Notes under the pieces: model-generated | Database searches by the model: none | What the model saw: the letters and a program-made list of their open reading frames with translations, nothing else | What the model was told of the DNA's origin: nothing | Position numbers and translations under genes: made by a program | Shown here: positions 48,647-57,563 of the stretch, in pieces | How the letters are laid out: the number at the start of each line of letters is the position of its first letter | How positions within the stretch are numbered: position 1 is the stretch's first letter | DNA from: an uncultured Mollicutes bacterium | GTDB taxonomy: Bacteria > Bacillota_I > Bacilli_A > ML615J-28 > CAG-313 | DNA: 64,000 nt | Assembly (NCBI GenBank): GCA_900539265.1 | Contig: UQBM01000004.1 | Coordinates: 1 to 64,000, forward strand | Direction: 5' to 3'

Positions 48647-50062
48647 ATGGAAAAAAATTATGACGTAATTTTAGTTGGAGCTGGTCCTGCTGGGATTTTT
48701 TGTGCCTATGAATTAATAACCAAAAATAAGGATTTAAAAGTTTTATTAGTTGAAAAAGGCAATGATATTTATTCTAGAAAATGTCCTATTTTAGAAAAAA
48801 AGGCGACTAAATGTCCAAATACGAAAACTGGAACTTGCTATCCAAGTTGTGCAATGACATCTGGTTTTGGTGGTTGTGGAGCTTATTCTGATGGAAAGTT
48901 TAATATTACTAGTGAATTTGGCGGTTGGATGGGTGAATATTTAGATGAAGATGAGGTTTTAGATTTAATTAAATATGTAGATAAAATTAATTTAGACCAT
49001 GGTGCACCCAAAGAACTTACGAATCCTTATACAAAAGAAGTTTTAGATATTGAAAAAAGAGGGATAGCAAGAGGATTAAAACTTTTAAGAAGTGAAGTAA
49101 GACATCTTGGCACAGAAATTAATCTCCAAGTTTTGAAAAATATTTATGAAGATATGAAACCTAATCTTGATTATTTATTTGCGACAACTGTAGATGAAAT
49201 TATTGTAGAAGATGGTACGATTAAAGGTATTATTTTAGAAAATGGTGAAAAACTAAAGGCTAAATATGTAGTACTTTGTATAGGTAGGGCGGGTTCTAAC
49301 TGGCTTACAAGGGTATTATCAAAGCATAAGGTATCGTTTAAAAACAATAAGGTTGATATTGGTGTTCGAGTAGAAACAAATGATATTATTATGGAAGAAA
49401 TTAACCGCTATCTTTATGAAGGCAAATTTATATTTACAACAAGTGTAGGGACAACCGTTAGAACTTTTTGTTCAAACCCTAGTGGGCATGTAGTTGTTGA
49501 AAATCATCATGGAGTAAAGGTTTGTAATGGTCATGCTTTTAATGATATTAGACTAGGTTCTAAAAATACTAATTTTGCTCTCCTTGTATCTCTCGAATTT
49601 GATGAACCTTTTAATGATCCTAATGGGTTTGCGGAAGAAATTAGTAGACTTGCTAATCAGTTGAGTAATGGTGGTGTAATAGTACAAAAGTTTGGTGATA
49701 TTAAAAAAGGTAGAAGATCAACTAAAAAAAGAATTGATGAGGGATTTGTCAAACCTACTCTTAAAGAAGCAGTCCCTGGTGATTTAGGTTTAGTTCTTCC
49801 TTATAATGTAATGAAATCACTAATTGAAATGATTGAGGCTTTAGATTACATTACTCCTGGTATTGCTAGTGATCATACTCTCTTTTATGGGGTAGAAGCT
49901 AAATTTTATAGTGATCGACCAATTGTGAATTCTCATTTTGAAACAGAAATTAAAAATTTATATGTTGGTGGTGATGGAGCTGGTATTACTAGAGGACTTG
50001 CTCAAGCTGGAGCAAATGGTGTAAAAATTGCAAGAAGTATTATTGAAAGGGAAGGAAAATAA
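48647..50062 (+). CDS. FAD-dependent dehydrogenase (COG2509 type)
   Basis: A 471-residue flavoprotein. The N-terminal dinucleotide-binding motif is DVILVGAGPAGIFCAYEL (GxGxxG). A Cys-rich stretch (CPILEKKATKCPNTKTGTCYPSCAMTSGFGGCGAYSDGK) and the C-terminal GGDGAGITRGLAQAGANG FAD clamp are typical of the uncharacterised dehydrogenase family COG2509. Substrate unknown. It is inside the purB-purA-hpt unit with short spacers (8 and 5 bases), so it is co-expressed with purine genes, but a purine role is not shown. Confidence 0.9.
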   Translation: MEKNYDVILVGAGPAGIFCAYELITKNKDLKVLLVEKGNDIYSRKCPILEKKATKCPNTKTGTCYPSCAMTSGFGGCGAYSDGKFNITSEFGGWMGEYLDEDEVLDLIKYVDKINLDHGAPKELTNPYTKEVLDIEKRGIARGLKLLRSEVRHLGTEINLQVLKNIYEDMKPNLDYLFATTVDEIIVEDGTIKGIILENGEKLKAKYVVLCIGRAGSNWLTRVLSKHKVSFKNNKVDIGVRVETNDIIMEEINRYLYEGKFIFTTSVGTTVRTFCSNPSGHVVVENHHGVKVCNGHAFNDIRLGSKNTNFALLVSLEFDEPFNDPNGFAEEISRLANQLSNGGVIVQKFGDIKKGRRSTKKRIDEGFVKPTLKEAVPGDLGLVLPYNVMKSLIEMIEALDYITPGIASDHTLFYGVEAKFYSDRPIVNSHFETEIKNLYVGGDGAGITRGLAQAGANGVKIARSIIEREGK

Positions 50063-50067
50063 TAAAT

Positions 50068-50610
50068 ATGAATATTAACAATAATATTAAAAAGACTTTA
50101 ATTACAAAAGAAATGTTAGATGAGCGTATTTTAGAAATCGCTAAAAAGATTAGTATAGATTATTTAGATAAAAATCCTGTAATGATTTGTCTTTTAAAGG
50201 GCAGTGTATCATATTTTTCTCACTTATGCGAAAATATTAATATTCCGCTTGAGTATGAATTTTTACGCGCATCTAGTTATCATGGTGCGACTACTACAGG
50301 TGAAGTAAAATTATTACACGTACCAACGATTCCTCTAAAAAATCGTCATGTAATTATTGTTGAAGATATTATTGATACAGGTCTTACGCTTGCAGCAATC
50401 AAAAAGGTAATTCAAGATATGGAACCATCATCTTTAGAAATCACTACCCTTCTTGATAAACCATCAAGAAGATTAGAACATAGCATTGTTCCTAAATATG
50501 TTGGATTTACGATTCCTGATGAATTTGTTGTTGGTTTTGGCCTTGATTATAATGAACAATATCGTAATCTTCCTTATATTGGTGTTTTAAAAGAAGAAAT
50601 TTATAAATGA
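50068..50610 (+). CDS. hpt: Hypoxanthine(-guanine) phosphoribosyltransferase
   Basis: A 180-residue purine salvage enzyme making IMP (and GMP) from base and PRPP. The PRPP motif VIIVEDIIDTGLTL is near residues 94-107. LKGSVSYFSHL is the pyrophosphate loop. It follows the FAD protein after 5 bases and ends the operon at a strong terminator. It combines with purA and purB to recycle hypoxanthine to AMP. Confidence 0.96.
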   Translation: MNINNNIKKTLITKEMLDERILEIAKKISIDYLDKNPVMICLLKGSVSYFSHLCENINIPLEYEFLRASSYHGATTTGEVKLLHVPTIPLKNRHVIIVEDIIDTGLTLAAIKKVIQDMEPSSLEITTLLDKPSRRLEHSIVPKYVGFTIPDEFVVGFGLDYNEQYRNLPYIGVLKEEIYK

Positions 50611-50618
50611 GTTTTATT

Positions 50619-50647
50619 AAAAAACCTAGTTTTTTACTAGGTTTTTA
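50619..50647 (+). terminator. Terminator after hpt
   Basis: AAAAACCTAGT pairs perfectly with ACTAGGTTTTT around five T residues. Confidence 0.92.
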
Positions 50648-50695
50648 TCACCCTTTTGATAATTTGCGAATAAATTATTTTAAGAGGTGATGAAA

Positions 50696-51121
50696 ATGAT
50701 GATAAATATTTGTTTAATTTTTTATATTATTTTTATCATTGTGCTGATAATTATTTTGGCAAGGAACTCATTTATAAATGAACAAAGAAAAAGAAGGGTT
50801 TTGATGTTATCAAAGGTCTGTTATGATTTATCACCATATTATGTTATTCAAATTTGTCCTTCTCAAGAAATATTAAATATTCCTGTTTTAGATGTTTGTT
50901 GTTATCTAGATTTTACTAATCTTGAAAAAGGAATTATGATAATTGAAAAAGCTTTAATATTAGGAATTCCTGTTATTACAACTAATATTTATGCACATAA
51001 AATAGAAAAAAAGTTAAATCAATTAGCCAAAGAAAATAAAACGTATTTTATTTATAATGACACCCTTGTAATTGATAAAATAATTGGTTTAATTAACCAG
51101 ATAAATTTTTACGCAAAATAA
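50696..51121 (+). CDS. Hypothetical membrane-anchored protein
   Basis: A 141-residue protein. The first ~23 residues are one hydrophobic segment (MMINICLIFYIIFIIVLIII) followed by a positive patch (NEQRKRR), so the rest faces the cytosol. The soluble part (PYYVIQICPSQEILNIPVLDV ... EKALILGIPVITTNIY) has an alternating beta/alpha pattern, Rossmann-like, but no motif I recognise. The start was chosen at ATG 50696, 8 bases after AGAGG. It lies between the hpt terminator and dnaD. Function unknown. Confidence 0.6.
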   Translation: MMINICLIFYIIFIIVLIIILARNSFINEQRKRRVLMLSKVCYDLSPYYVIQICPSQEILNIPVLDVCCYLDFTNLEKGIMIIEKALILGIPVITTNIYAHKIEKKLNQLAKENKTYFIYNDTLVIDKIIGLINQINFYAK

Positions 51122-51180
51122 GACAAAAAAATAAAATTATGATATAATATCAAAGGAAGCAAAAGAAAGGAGCAATCGGT

Positions 51181-51798
51181 ATGACCTCTGTCGCAAGATT
51201 AATTAAAGCTAAAACAATTTCGTTTACAGAAGAAATTATTACGCATTATAAAGAATTAAACTTAACAGAAACAGAAGCTATTGTTTTAATCTTTCTTTTT
51301 CGAAAATTAGATGATCAAGATAATATTTTATCAACAAGTTCTTTGACAAAAAAAATGACTTTAAGTGAAGATGAATTATCTAATTTGGTCGTTGGACTTG
51401 TTCAAAAAGGTTTTATTGAAATAAGTATGGAAGATGGAGTTGAATCATTTGAACTTGATGGTGTATATGAGGCCCTAGCCACCGTTTTAAATCAAGAGGA
51501 TAGAACTTCATTTATAAATCGACAGGATATGTTAAGTCAGATAGTTCTATATGTTGAGACCACTTATGCTAAGCCTTGTGCACCTGCTGATTTAATGATT
51601 ATTAATTCATGGTTAGATTTAGGTTATTCATATAATGAAATAAAAACTGCTGTTTTGGATAGTCTTAAAGCTAAGAAGTTACATCTAAAATATGCAGATG
51701 CTATTTTAGCCAATCGTAAAACGCAAAGCAAGCGAACAACTGTTGAATATGACGAAGATATTAAAAAAATGTTGGATGCAATGTATGTCAAAAGATGA
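51181..51798 (+). CDS. dnaD: DnaD-domain replication protein
   Basis: A 205-residue protein. The N-terminal winged-helix part (LNLTETEAIVLIFLFRKLDD) is followed by the DnaD C-terminal domain with the YxxxIxxxW-like signature (LMIINSWLDLGYSYNEIKTAVLDSL) near residues 138-162. In Firmicutes, DnaD loads the helicase at the origin and at restart forks with DnaB and DnaI. A -10-like TATAAT at 51143-51148 and GAAAGGAG support the start. It overlaps nth by 14 bases; a dnaD-nth pair is the arrangement seen in B. subtilis. Confidence 0.92.
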   Translation: MTSVARLIKAKTISFTEEIITHYKELNLTETEAIVLIFLFRKLDDQDNILSTSSLTKKMTLSEDELSNLVVGLVQKGFIEISMEDGVESFELDGVYEALATVLNQEDRTSFINRQDMLSQIVLYVETTYAKPCAPADLMIINSWLDLGYSYNEIKTAVLDSLKAKKLHLKYADAILANRKTQSKRTTVEYDEDIKKMLDAMYVKR

Positions 51799-52423
51799 AG
51801 TAAGTATAATTTTACAAAATTTAGAAATTTTATTTCCAAACGCATCTTGTGAGTTAATATATCATAATTTATTTGAATTATTGATTGCAGTAAGTCTATC
51901 GGCACAAACAACTGATAAAGCGGTAAATAAAGTAACTCCTGCTCTTTTTAGTGCTTACCCCGATGCATTCAGTCTTTCTCAAGCATCGCAAACAGATGTT
52001 CAAAGGATTATTAAAACGATTGGTTTAAGCCATAATAAAAGTAAGAATATTATTGCTCTTAGTAAGATTTTAATTGAAAAGTATCAAGGAGAAGTGCCTA
52101 AGGAACAAGAAAAGTTAGAAAGTTTACCAGGAGTGGGACGTAAAACAGCCAATGTTATTTTAACCGAAGGTTATCACATTCCAAGATTACCTGTTGATAC
52201 TCATGTGGAAAGAGTATCAAAAAGGATGGGAATAGTTGATCAAAATGCTTCCGTTTTACAAGTTGAATTAAAATTAATGGAATTAATCGATGAAAGTAAA
52301 TGGCATCAAGCGCATCATTTGTTTTTATTTATGGGACGTTATAAGTGTTTAGCTAAAAATCCTAAATGTAGTGATTGTTTTTATAAAAATAAATGTAAAT
52401 ATGACAAAAAACCCCTTGAATAA
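51785..52423 (+). CDS. nth: Endonuclease III (DNA glycosylase/AP lyase)
   Basis: A 212-residue base-excision repair enzyme for oxidised pyrimidines. The helix-hairpin-helix LPGVGRKTANVIL is near residues 113-125, with the catalytic Lys in GRKTA and the catalytic Asp in VDTHVERV. The [4Fe-4S] motif is C-x6-C-x2-C-x5-C (CLAKNPKCSDCFYKNKC) near the end. ATG 51785 was chosen because it gives the normal family length; earlier in-frame codons lie inside dnaD. Confidence 0.95.
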   Translation: MSKDEVSIILQNLEILFPNASCELIYHNLFELLIAVSLSAQTTDKAVNKVTPALFSAYPDAFSLSQASQTDVQRIIKTIGLSHNKSKNIIALSKILIEKYQGEVPKEQEKLESLPGVGRKTANVILTEGYHIPRLPVDTHVERVSKRMGIVDQNASVLQVELKLMELIDESKWHQAHHLFLFMGRYKCLAKNPKCSDCFYKNKCKYDKKPLE

Positions 52424-52462
52424 ATGATATATTAATAATATATCAGTATTTAGGGGGTTTTT
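52404..52462 (+). terminator. Long hairpin after nth that includes the cse60 ribosome binding site
   Basis: AAAAACCCCT pairs with AGGGGGTTTTT, and an inner hairpin GATATATT/AATATATC fills the loop. The 3' arm AGGGGG is also the only ribosome binding site for the ATG at 52463, so folding would hide that start from ribosomes coming from upstream transcripts. Confidence 0.7.
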
Positions 52463-52639
52463 ATGTTTATTAAAGTATTTGATGAAGAACACGAATTAGA
52501 TTTAGAAAAAAAAGTTAATGAATTTTTAAGTAATTTTCAAACAGATGATATTATTGATATTAAATATAGTGTTGCGACTTTATATGATGGTAGAAGTCAA
52601 ATATATTGCTATTCTTGCCTTATAATGATTAAAAATTAA
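52463..52639 (+). CDS. Cse60-like small sporulation protein
   Basis: A 58-residue protein, MFIKVFDEEHELDLEKKVNEF then LSNFQTDDIIDIKYSVATLY and a short tail. The pattern of VFDEEHE-x-x-LE-x-x-(I/V)-N-x-F(L) then IIDIKYSVA matches the Cse60 family, expressed under sigma-E in B. subtilis. AGGGGG lies 7 bases before the ATG. It converges on rqcH with a four-base gap. Its function is unknown even in Bacillus. Confidence 0.75.
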   Translation: MFIKVFDEEHELDLEKKVNEFLSNFQTDDIIDIKYSVATLYDGRSQIYCYSCLIMIKN

Positions 52640-52643
52640 TACA

Positions 52644-54260
52644 TTATTCTTTAATAGAAGGATCAATGTATATAGTTTTATTGTTGTTAAAAGTAACATT
52701 TGATCCTTTCATTCCAGGAATTTTCTTTAGATATTTCACCAAAACATAATCAACAGGAACACTAGAGGAATGAGAAAATTTAGAAAAACTTGCGGCAAGA
52801 TTCGCACAAAAGCGAATATCTTGTTCCGTTAAAATATAGGATGGGGTAGGAACTTTAAAAATAACATGAGAACCTGGTGCATCCTTAACATGAAACCACC
52901 AATCATAACTTTTGGCAAGTTTATGTGTTATATATTCATTTTGGATATTATTTTTACCAACTAGTATTTCGTTATTATTTAAGATATATTTAGTAATATT
53001 AATTTTTTTGTTTTTTGGCTTAGATTCTTTTTTATCTTTAAGATATTTATTTTTGATTAATTCCATTTTAATTTCTTCAAGATCTATATTATTTGCAAAA
53101 TCAATTTGATTAGATATTTCATCCAAATATTTAATCTCATTACTAGTAATTTTTAATTGTAAATCAATCATACTAAGGGCATTTTTGGCTTTTTTACTTT
53201 TTGCAAAAAGCTTTTTTAAATTGTTACTTGGATCAAGCATAGGATCTAATTGGATTTCAAGAGGTTGATGATGAAAAAAATCATCGACAATAATTTTATC
53301 CATTCCTTTTTGAACTTTATAAAGATTGGCTTGCAGTAAAATACCAATTTCATTATATTTTAAATTTTCATTAGCAACCTCTAAATCGTTTTGTAAATGA
53401 TCTATTTTATTTTGTAAATGAATAATTTTATTTTTTATTATTTTTTTTAATGCTTTTGCTTTATCGTTATAAATTGTCCTATAATCTTTATAATAAACAT
53501 CAAGCATCATATTTATAGAATCGAAGCCATCTTTGATAATTTGATAATTAAATAGGGGTAAAATATAAAAATCATATTTTTTATCAATTTGATATATTGC
53601 ATAGTTTAATGGATGTTGTAAATAATTTTTAAGACTTTGATGTGAATTCTTAATCGCATCTTTGGCAAGTTTTGATACCCCTTGTAACATATCTATATCA
53701 TATTGATTAGATTCATCTATTAAAAAAGGATTAATGGTCGTATTAGATGGTGGATAAGAGTAGGTAGCTTTTGGTAAAATTAGTCTCTTACTATCTTCTG
53801 ATGGAGGAAGTTTTCGAATAGCATCAATAATAATATTTTGCGAATTTATTAAAATAATATTGCTATTTCTACCCATCAATTCAACAATTAAACGATAGTT
53901 AATATTATCACCAAGTTCACTTATAGAACTAATATGAAAGACGATAATCCTATCATTGTCAATTTGTTCAATTTTGGTAATAATTCCACTTTCTAGATAT
54001 TTGCGCAAAACCATACAAAAATTTTTAGGAGACTCAAATGATGAAATTTTCCTATCAGTTAAATAAATTCTAGGCATATCTAAAGAAGAAGATATAAAAA
54101 GTTGATAATTTTTGATTTTATTATCAGTTTGATTCTTCGATCTAATTTGCAAACACAAATCTAGACTGCTTGGTTCAATTATTTTATTAATTTTACCACC
54201 AACTAATTTTTCGCTTAATTCAGATATCAAAAAATGAATAAGAATTCCATCATAGGGCAT
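52644..54260 (-). CDS. rqcH: Ribosome-quality-control protein RqcH (NFACT family)
   Basis: A 538-residue protein. The NFACT-N domain begins MPYDGILIHFLISELSEKLVGGKINKI and contains LMGRNSNIILIN and RKLPPSEDSKR. A central coiled-coil M region spans about residues 270-400. NFACT-R near 430-530 has WWFHVKDAPGSHVIFKV and DYVLVKYLKK. RqcH binds stalled 50S subunits and adds Ala tails so the nascent chain is degraded. ATG 54260, with GAAGG upstream on the complement, fits the family N-terminus; a hydrophobic in-frame extension further upstream is untranslated. Older databases call this fibronectin-binding protein. Confidence 0.93.
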   Translation of the reverse strand: MPYDGILIHFLISELSEKLVGGKINKIIEPSSLDLCLQIRSKNQTDNKIKNYQLFISSSLDMPRIYLTDRKISSFESPKNFCMVLRKYLESGIITKIEQIDNDRIIVFHISSISELGDNINYRLIVELMGRNSNIILINSQNIIIDAIRKLPPSEDSKRLILPKATYSYPPSNTTINPFLIDESNQYDIDMLQGVSKLAKDAIKNSHQSLKNYLQHPLNYAIYQIDKKYDFYILPLFNYQIIKDGFDSINMMLDVYYKDYRTIYNDKAKALKKIIKNKIIHLQNKIDHLQNDLEVANENLKYNEIGILLQANLYKVQKGMDKIIVDDFFHHQPLEIQLDPMLDPSNNLKKLFAKSKKAKNALSMIDLQLKITSNEIKYLDEISNQIDFANNIDLEEIKMELIKNKYLKDKKESKPKNKKINITKYILNNNEILVGKNNIQNEYITHKLAKSYDWWFHVKDAPGSHVIFKVPTPSYILTEQDIRFCANLAASFSKFSHSSSVPVDYVLVKYLKKIPGMKGSNVTFNNNKTIYIDPSIKE

Positions 54261-54328
54261 ATTGTTTAACCTTCTTTTTATAAATTTATACTTTATTATA
54301 CAACAAAAAATTAAAAATAACAAAACTA

Positions 54329-54357
54329 TTGAAAAAAAAAACAAATAGTGGTAAAAT
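54329..54357 (+). promoter_or_regulatory. Promoter of the gmk operon
   Basis: TTGAAA at 54329-54334, a 17-base spacer and TAAAAT at 54352-54357. Confidence 0.65.
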
Positions 54358-54389
54358 AAACCAAATAGATATCATTTTGAGGTTAACAT

Positions 54390-55007
54390 ATGAAACTTAA
54401 TGAAAAAGGATTATTAATTGTTATTTCGGGACCATCTGGAGTTGGGAAAGGAACGATTCGTAAAGCGCTATTTCAAAGAACTGGCCATAATTTAGATTTT
54501 TCTGTTTCAATGACTACTAGAATACCAAGAGAAGGAGAAATTAATGGTAAAGATTATTTCTTTGTAACCAAAGAAGAATTTGAACAGGAAATAAAAAATG
54601 ATAATTTATTAGAACATGCAAAATTTGTCAATAACTACTATGGAACTCCTAAAAATAAGGTATTAGAAAAATTAGAAGAAGGAAAAGAAGTAGTATTAGA
54701 AATAGAGGTTCAAGGTGCTCTTCAAGTGAAAGCGAAAATGTCAGATGCTGTGTTTATTTTTATTGCTCCACCATCTTGGAAAGCTTTAGAACATCGATTA
54801 ACTAACAGGGGAACAGAGACAAGTGATATCATCATTGAGCGGTTAACTAAGGCAAAAAATGAAATAATGTTTGCTTCATCTTATGATTATATTGTTATCA
54901 ATGATGAAGTAGAAAATGCAGTTGATAAAATCATTGCAATTATTAGAGCAGAACATGCCAAGTGTGAAAGAGCACTAGAAGGATATTATAAATTAATGGA
55001 GGAATAA
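54390..55007 (+). CDS. gmk: Guanylate kinase
   Basis: A 205-residue enzyme phosphorylating GMP to GDP with ATP. The P-loop GPSGVGKGTI is near residues 13-22. SMTTRIPREGEINGKDYFFV is the GMP-binding region. Length is normal. It is followed 2 bases later by rpoZ, the usual gmk-rpoZ pair. Confidence 0.97.
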   Translation: MKLNEKGLLIVISGPSGVGKGTIRKALFQRTGHNLDFSVSMTTRIPREGEINGKDYFFVTKEEFEQEIKNDNLLEHAKFVNNYYGTPKNKVLEKLEEGKEVVLEIEVQGALQVKAKMSDAVFIFIAPPSWKALEHRLTNRGTETSDIIIERLTKAKNEIMFASSYDYIVINDEVENAVDKIIAIIRAEHAKCERALEGYYKLMEE

Positions 55008-55009
55008 TT

Positions 55010-55240
55010 ATGAGTCAAATGGAAAATATTAATCAAGAAAGAGATGGGCTTCGTTACCCATCAATCGATGAATTAACAGATAAATCTTCATCTAAATATA
55101 AATTAGTGATTGCAGCTGCCAAACGTGCTAAAGAAATTGATGCATCAAAAAAGAGCTTTCTTCCGGAAACAAAGAATATTAAAAGTATTGGAATTGCCTT
55201 AGAAGAAATTATTGCTAACAAAGTAGAGGTAATTGATTGA
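55010..55240 (+). CDS. rpoZ: RNA polymerase omega subunit
   Basis: A 76-residue protein with LRYPSIDELTDKSSSKYKLVIAAAKRAKEI, the conserved omega core that clamps the beta-prime C-terminus. ATTATG with GGAGGAAT upstream marks the start. It ends in TGA that overlaps the next ATG by one base (TGATG). Confidence 0.94.
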   Translation: MSQMENINQERDGLRYPSIDELTDKSSSKYKLVIAAAKRAKEIDASKKSFLPETKNIKSIGIALEEIIANKVEVID

Positions 55241-56751
55241 TGGAAAAAGCTTTAGAAGTCTATCAAAAGACCAGAAAAAAACTTAATGCATTTAACTATG
55301 CCATGTATATGATTAGTTGGGATTCTGAAACTGAGGCTCCTGTGGGATGCTTAGAAGAAAGGTCTAAACAAATTGGTGAACTTGTTTCAATGATGTTAGA
55401 AATATCTCATTGTAAAGATTATATTGAGGCAGTAAAAACTTTATATAGTAAAAAAGAAGAGTTAGAAACAGATTTAAAATTAGAAATTATTAAAGTTTGG
55501 GAAGAATTAGAAAAAGAATTAAAAATTCCTGAAGCAGAACTCATCGAATATGAAATGTTGTTAGCGAAAGCCAATAACATTTGGTGTGAGGCTAAACTTA
55601 ATAATAATTATGAATCATTTGCTCCTATTTTGGCCAAAATCATAAATTGGCAAAAAAAATATATTAAATATTTGGAAACAGATAATTTAAAAGGTTATGA
55701 CGTTTTGTTAAATGACTATGAAAAAGGTTTTACAAGAAAAGAATATGATGAATTTTTTGATGTTTTAAAAAAAGAATTAGTTCCTTTTGTCAAAAAGATT
55801 ACCTCATTAAAACCTTTTGATGATTCTTTTGTATATAAAAAATATGATATTGACAAGCAAAAAGAGTTTGCCCATTATTTGATGGATGTTATGTGTTTTG
55901 ATAAAAAGTTTGGTTTGACTAAGGAATCAGAGCATCCGTTTACTTCTGGATATGGTACTACCGATGTGAGAGTTACTTGTCATTATTATGAAAATCTTTT
56001 GACATCAAGTATTTTTTCAATGATTCATGAATTAGGGCATGCTACTTATGAAAGACAATGTGATAGCAAATATGATGATACAGCTTTAAGTGGTGGTACA
56101 ACAATGGCTATGCATGAATCACAATCTCGTTTCTATGAAAATATTGTTGGTAGAAGTTATCCATTTTGGTGTAAACATTATCCTGTTTTACAAAAGCTAT
56201 TTACTGAAAATTTGCATAATGTAACAGTTGATGATTTTTATTATGCTATAAATAAAATTGAAAATACGCTTATTAGAACAGAGGCTGATGAACTTACTTA
56301 TCCTCTTCATATTATGGTTAGATATGATATGGAGAAAGCAATAATTGAATCAAATATTGATGTAAACGAATTACCAAAACTTTGGAATAAATTATATAAA
56401 GATTATTTAGGAATTGAGGTGCCCAATGATGCTAAAGGTATTTTACAAGATGTTCATTGGGCTGGTGGTTCATTTGGATATTTTCCTACTTATGCTTTAG
56501 GAAGTGCTTATGCGGCCCAACTTTATCATCAAATGAAAAAAGAACTTAATATTGATGAAGTTTTTGGAGCAAATGATTTGTCTAAAGTGAATGAATGGTT
56601 AAAAGAAAAAGTTCATCAATATGCAGGTTCAAAAAGTCCAAAAGAAATATTATTAATGGTAACTCATGAAGAATTTAATCCAAAATACTATCTTGAATAT
56701 CTAAAAGAAAAATATTCAAAAATATATCAATTAACTAATGAAAAAAAATAA
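55240..56751 (+). CDS. M32-family metallocarboxypeptidase
   Basis: A 503-residue zinc carboxypeptidase (thermostable carboxypeptidase 1/Taq type). HELGH is near residue 266, and HESQSRFYEN near 297 supplies the third ligand Glu. SWDSETEAPVGCLEER and GTTDVRVT are family blocks. It removes C-terminal residues from peptides in the cytosol. ATG 55240 overlaps the rpoZ stop. Its place after gmk-rpoZ, where priA or coaBC often sits in Firmicutes, is unusual. Confidence 0.94.
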   Translation: MEKALEVYQKTRKKLNAFNYAMYMISWDSETEAPVGCLEERSKQIGELVSMMLEISHCKDYIEAVKTLYSKKEELETDLKLEIIKVWEELEKELKIPEAELIEYEMLLAKANNIWCEAKLNNNYESFAPILAKIINWQKKYIKYLETDNLKGYDVLLNDYEKGFTRKEYDEFFDVLKKELVPFVKKITSLKPFDDSFVYKKYDIDKQKEFAHYLMDVMCFDKKFGLTKESEHPFTSGYGTTDVRVTCHYYENLLTSSIFSMIHELGHATYERQCDSKYDDTALSGGTTMAMHESQSRFYENIVGRSYPFWCKHYPVLQKLFTENLHNVTVDDFYYAINKIENTLIRTEADELTYPLHIMVRYDMEKAIIESNIDVNELPKLWNKLYKDYLGIEVPNDAKGILQDVHWAGGSFGYFPTYALGSAYAAQLYHQMKKELNIDEVFGANDLSKVNEWLKEKVHQYAGSKSPKEILLMVTHEEFNPKYYLEYLKEKYSKIYQLTNEKK

Positions 56752-56762
56752 GGAGGTTATTG

Positions 56763-57557
56763 ATGGCAAAAATAGTCTTAAAAAGAAAAAAATCAGATAA
56801 GGATACATATTTAGTTCGCAATGTAAAAAGTGCATATGGTGAATTAAAATATGATGATACTTTATTAGAAGAAGATCAAATAGTTGAGCCAGTAGGAAAA
56901 ATTCATGAGGAAGCATTAAAACAAGAATTAATTCTTAATGAGGCGCATAAACAAAAAATAGAAGAAGAAAAACGCCTTGTTGAAGAAAAAGCAAAAAAAG
57001 AAGAAGAGAAACGCCTTGCTGAAGAAAAAGCAAAAAAAGAAGAAGAAGAGAAACGTCTTGCTGAAGAAAAAGCAAAAAAAGAAGAAGAGAAACGCCTTGC
57101 TGAAGAAAAAGCAAAAAAAGAAGAAGAGAAACGCCTTGTTGAAGAAAAAGCAAAAAAAGAAGAAGAAGAAAAACGCCTTGCTGAAGAAAAAGCCCATATG
57201 GAAGAACTTCGAAGACAACAAGTTAGTGTAGCAGAAGTTAAAGAGATTATATCTGATGAGACTGCTAGCATTTTAATTGAAAAAGAGTTTGATGAAGAGA
57301 AGATTTTTGGGAACAAAAAGGGAATTATTAATATTGATATAATATCACGTAACTTTAAAGCTGGTGATATTGTTACAGTAAATACTTTAAAAGATAAAAA
57401 ATTAATTGACAAAAATATTTGTTTTGTTAAAGTTCTTGCAAGAGGAGTTATTGATAAACCATTAGTTGTAAAAGCACAAGATTTTTCCTTAGATGCAGTT
57501 AAAATGATTCAACTTACAGGTGGTAAGGTCGTATTATTAGATAAAAAGAAATATTAA
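56763..57557 (+). CDS. uL15-like domain protein with repetitive charged coiled coil
   Basis: A 264-residue protein. Residues 1-69 are a short N-terminal region (MAKIVLKRKKSDKDTYLVRN ...). Residues 70-144 are five and a half tandem 13- or 14-residue units of KRLAEEKAKKEEE, a long charged helix. Residues 180-260 (INIDIISRNFKAGDIVTVNT ... IDKPLVVKAQDFSLDAVKMI) match the C-terminal half of ribosomal protein L15 in order and spacing, including GDIV-x8-KLI and LTGGKVVLL. The N-terminal rRNA-binding half of L15 is absent, so this is a paralogue, not the ribosomal protein. AAGGAGG lies before ATG 56763, 11 bases after the peptidase gene. Role unknown. Confidence 0.75.
   Translation: MAKIVLKRKKSDKDTYLVRNVKSAYGELKYDDTLLEEDQIVEPVGKIHEEALKQELILNEAHKQKIEEEKRLVEEKAKKEEEKRLAEEKAKKEEEEKRLAEEKAKKEEEKRLAEEKAKKEEEKRLVEEKAKKEEEEKRLAEEKAHMEELRRQQVSVAEVKEIISDETASILIEKEFDEEKIFGNKKGIINIDIISRNFKAGDIVTVNTLKDKKLIDKNICFVKVLARGVIDKPLVVKAQDFSLDAVKMIQLTGGKVVLLDKKKY
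56970..57194 (+). repeat. In-frame tandem repeat of 39/42 bases
   Basis: Unit lengths are 39, 42, 39, 39 and 42 bases plus a 24-base partial unit. Units are nearly identical at DNA level (AAACGCCTTGCTGAAGAAAA ...), and differ mainly by one extra GAA codon and Ala/Val. Such identity favours slippage, so copy number may vary among strains without breaking the frame. Confidence 0.92.
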
Positions 57558-57563
57558 AATTAG

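Noticed and set aside
54261..54344. Hydrophobic N-terminal extension of RqcH
   Set aside because: It is only the open upstream frame of AT-rich DNA. The family begins at MPYDG, which has its own ribosome binding site.
56903..57412. Genes on the minus strand or in other frames across the tandem repeat
   Set aside because: The long open frames there are a by-product of the repeated A/G-rich codons (giving Phe/Leu/Ser-rich or Lys-rich nonsense). They have no ribosome binding sites.
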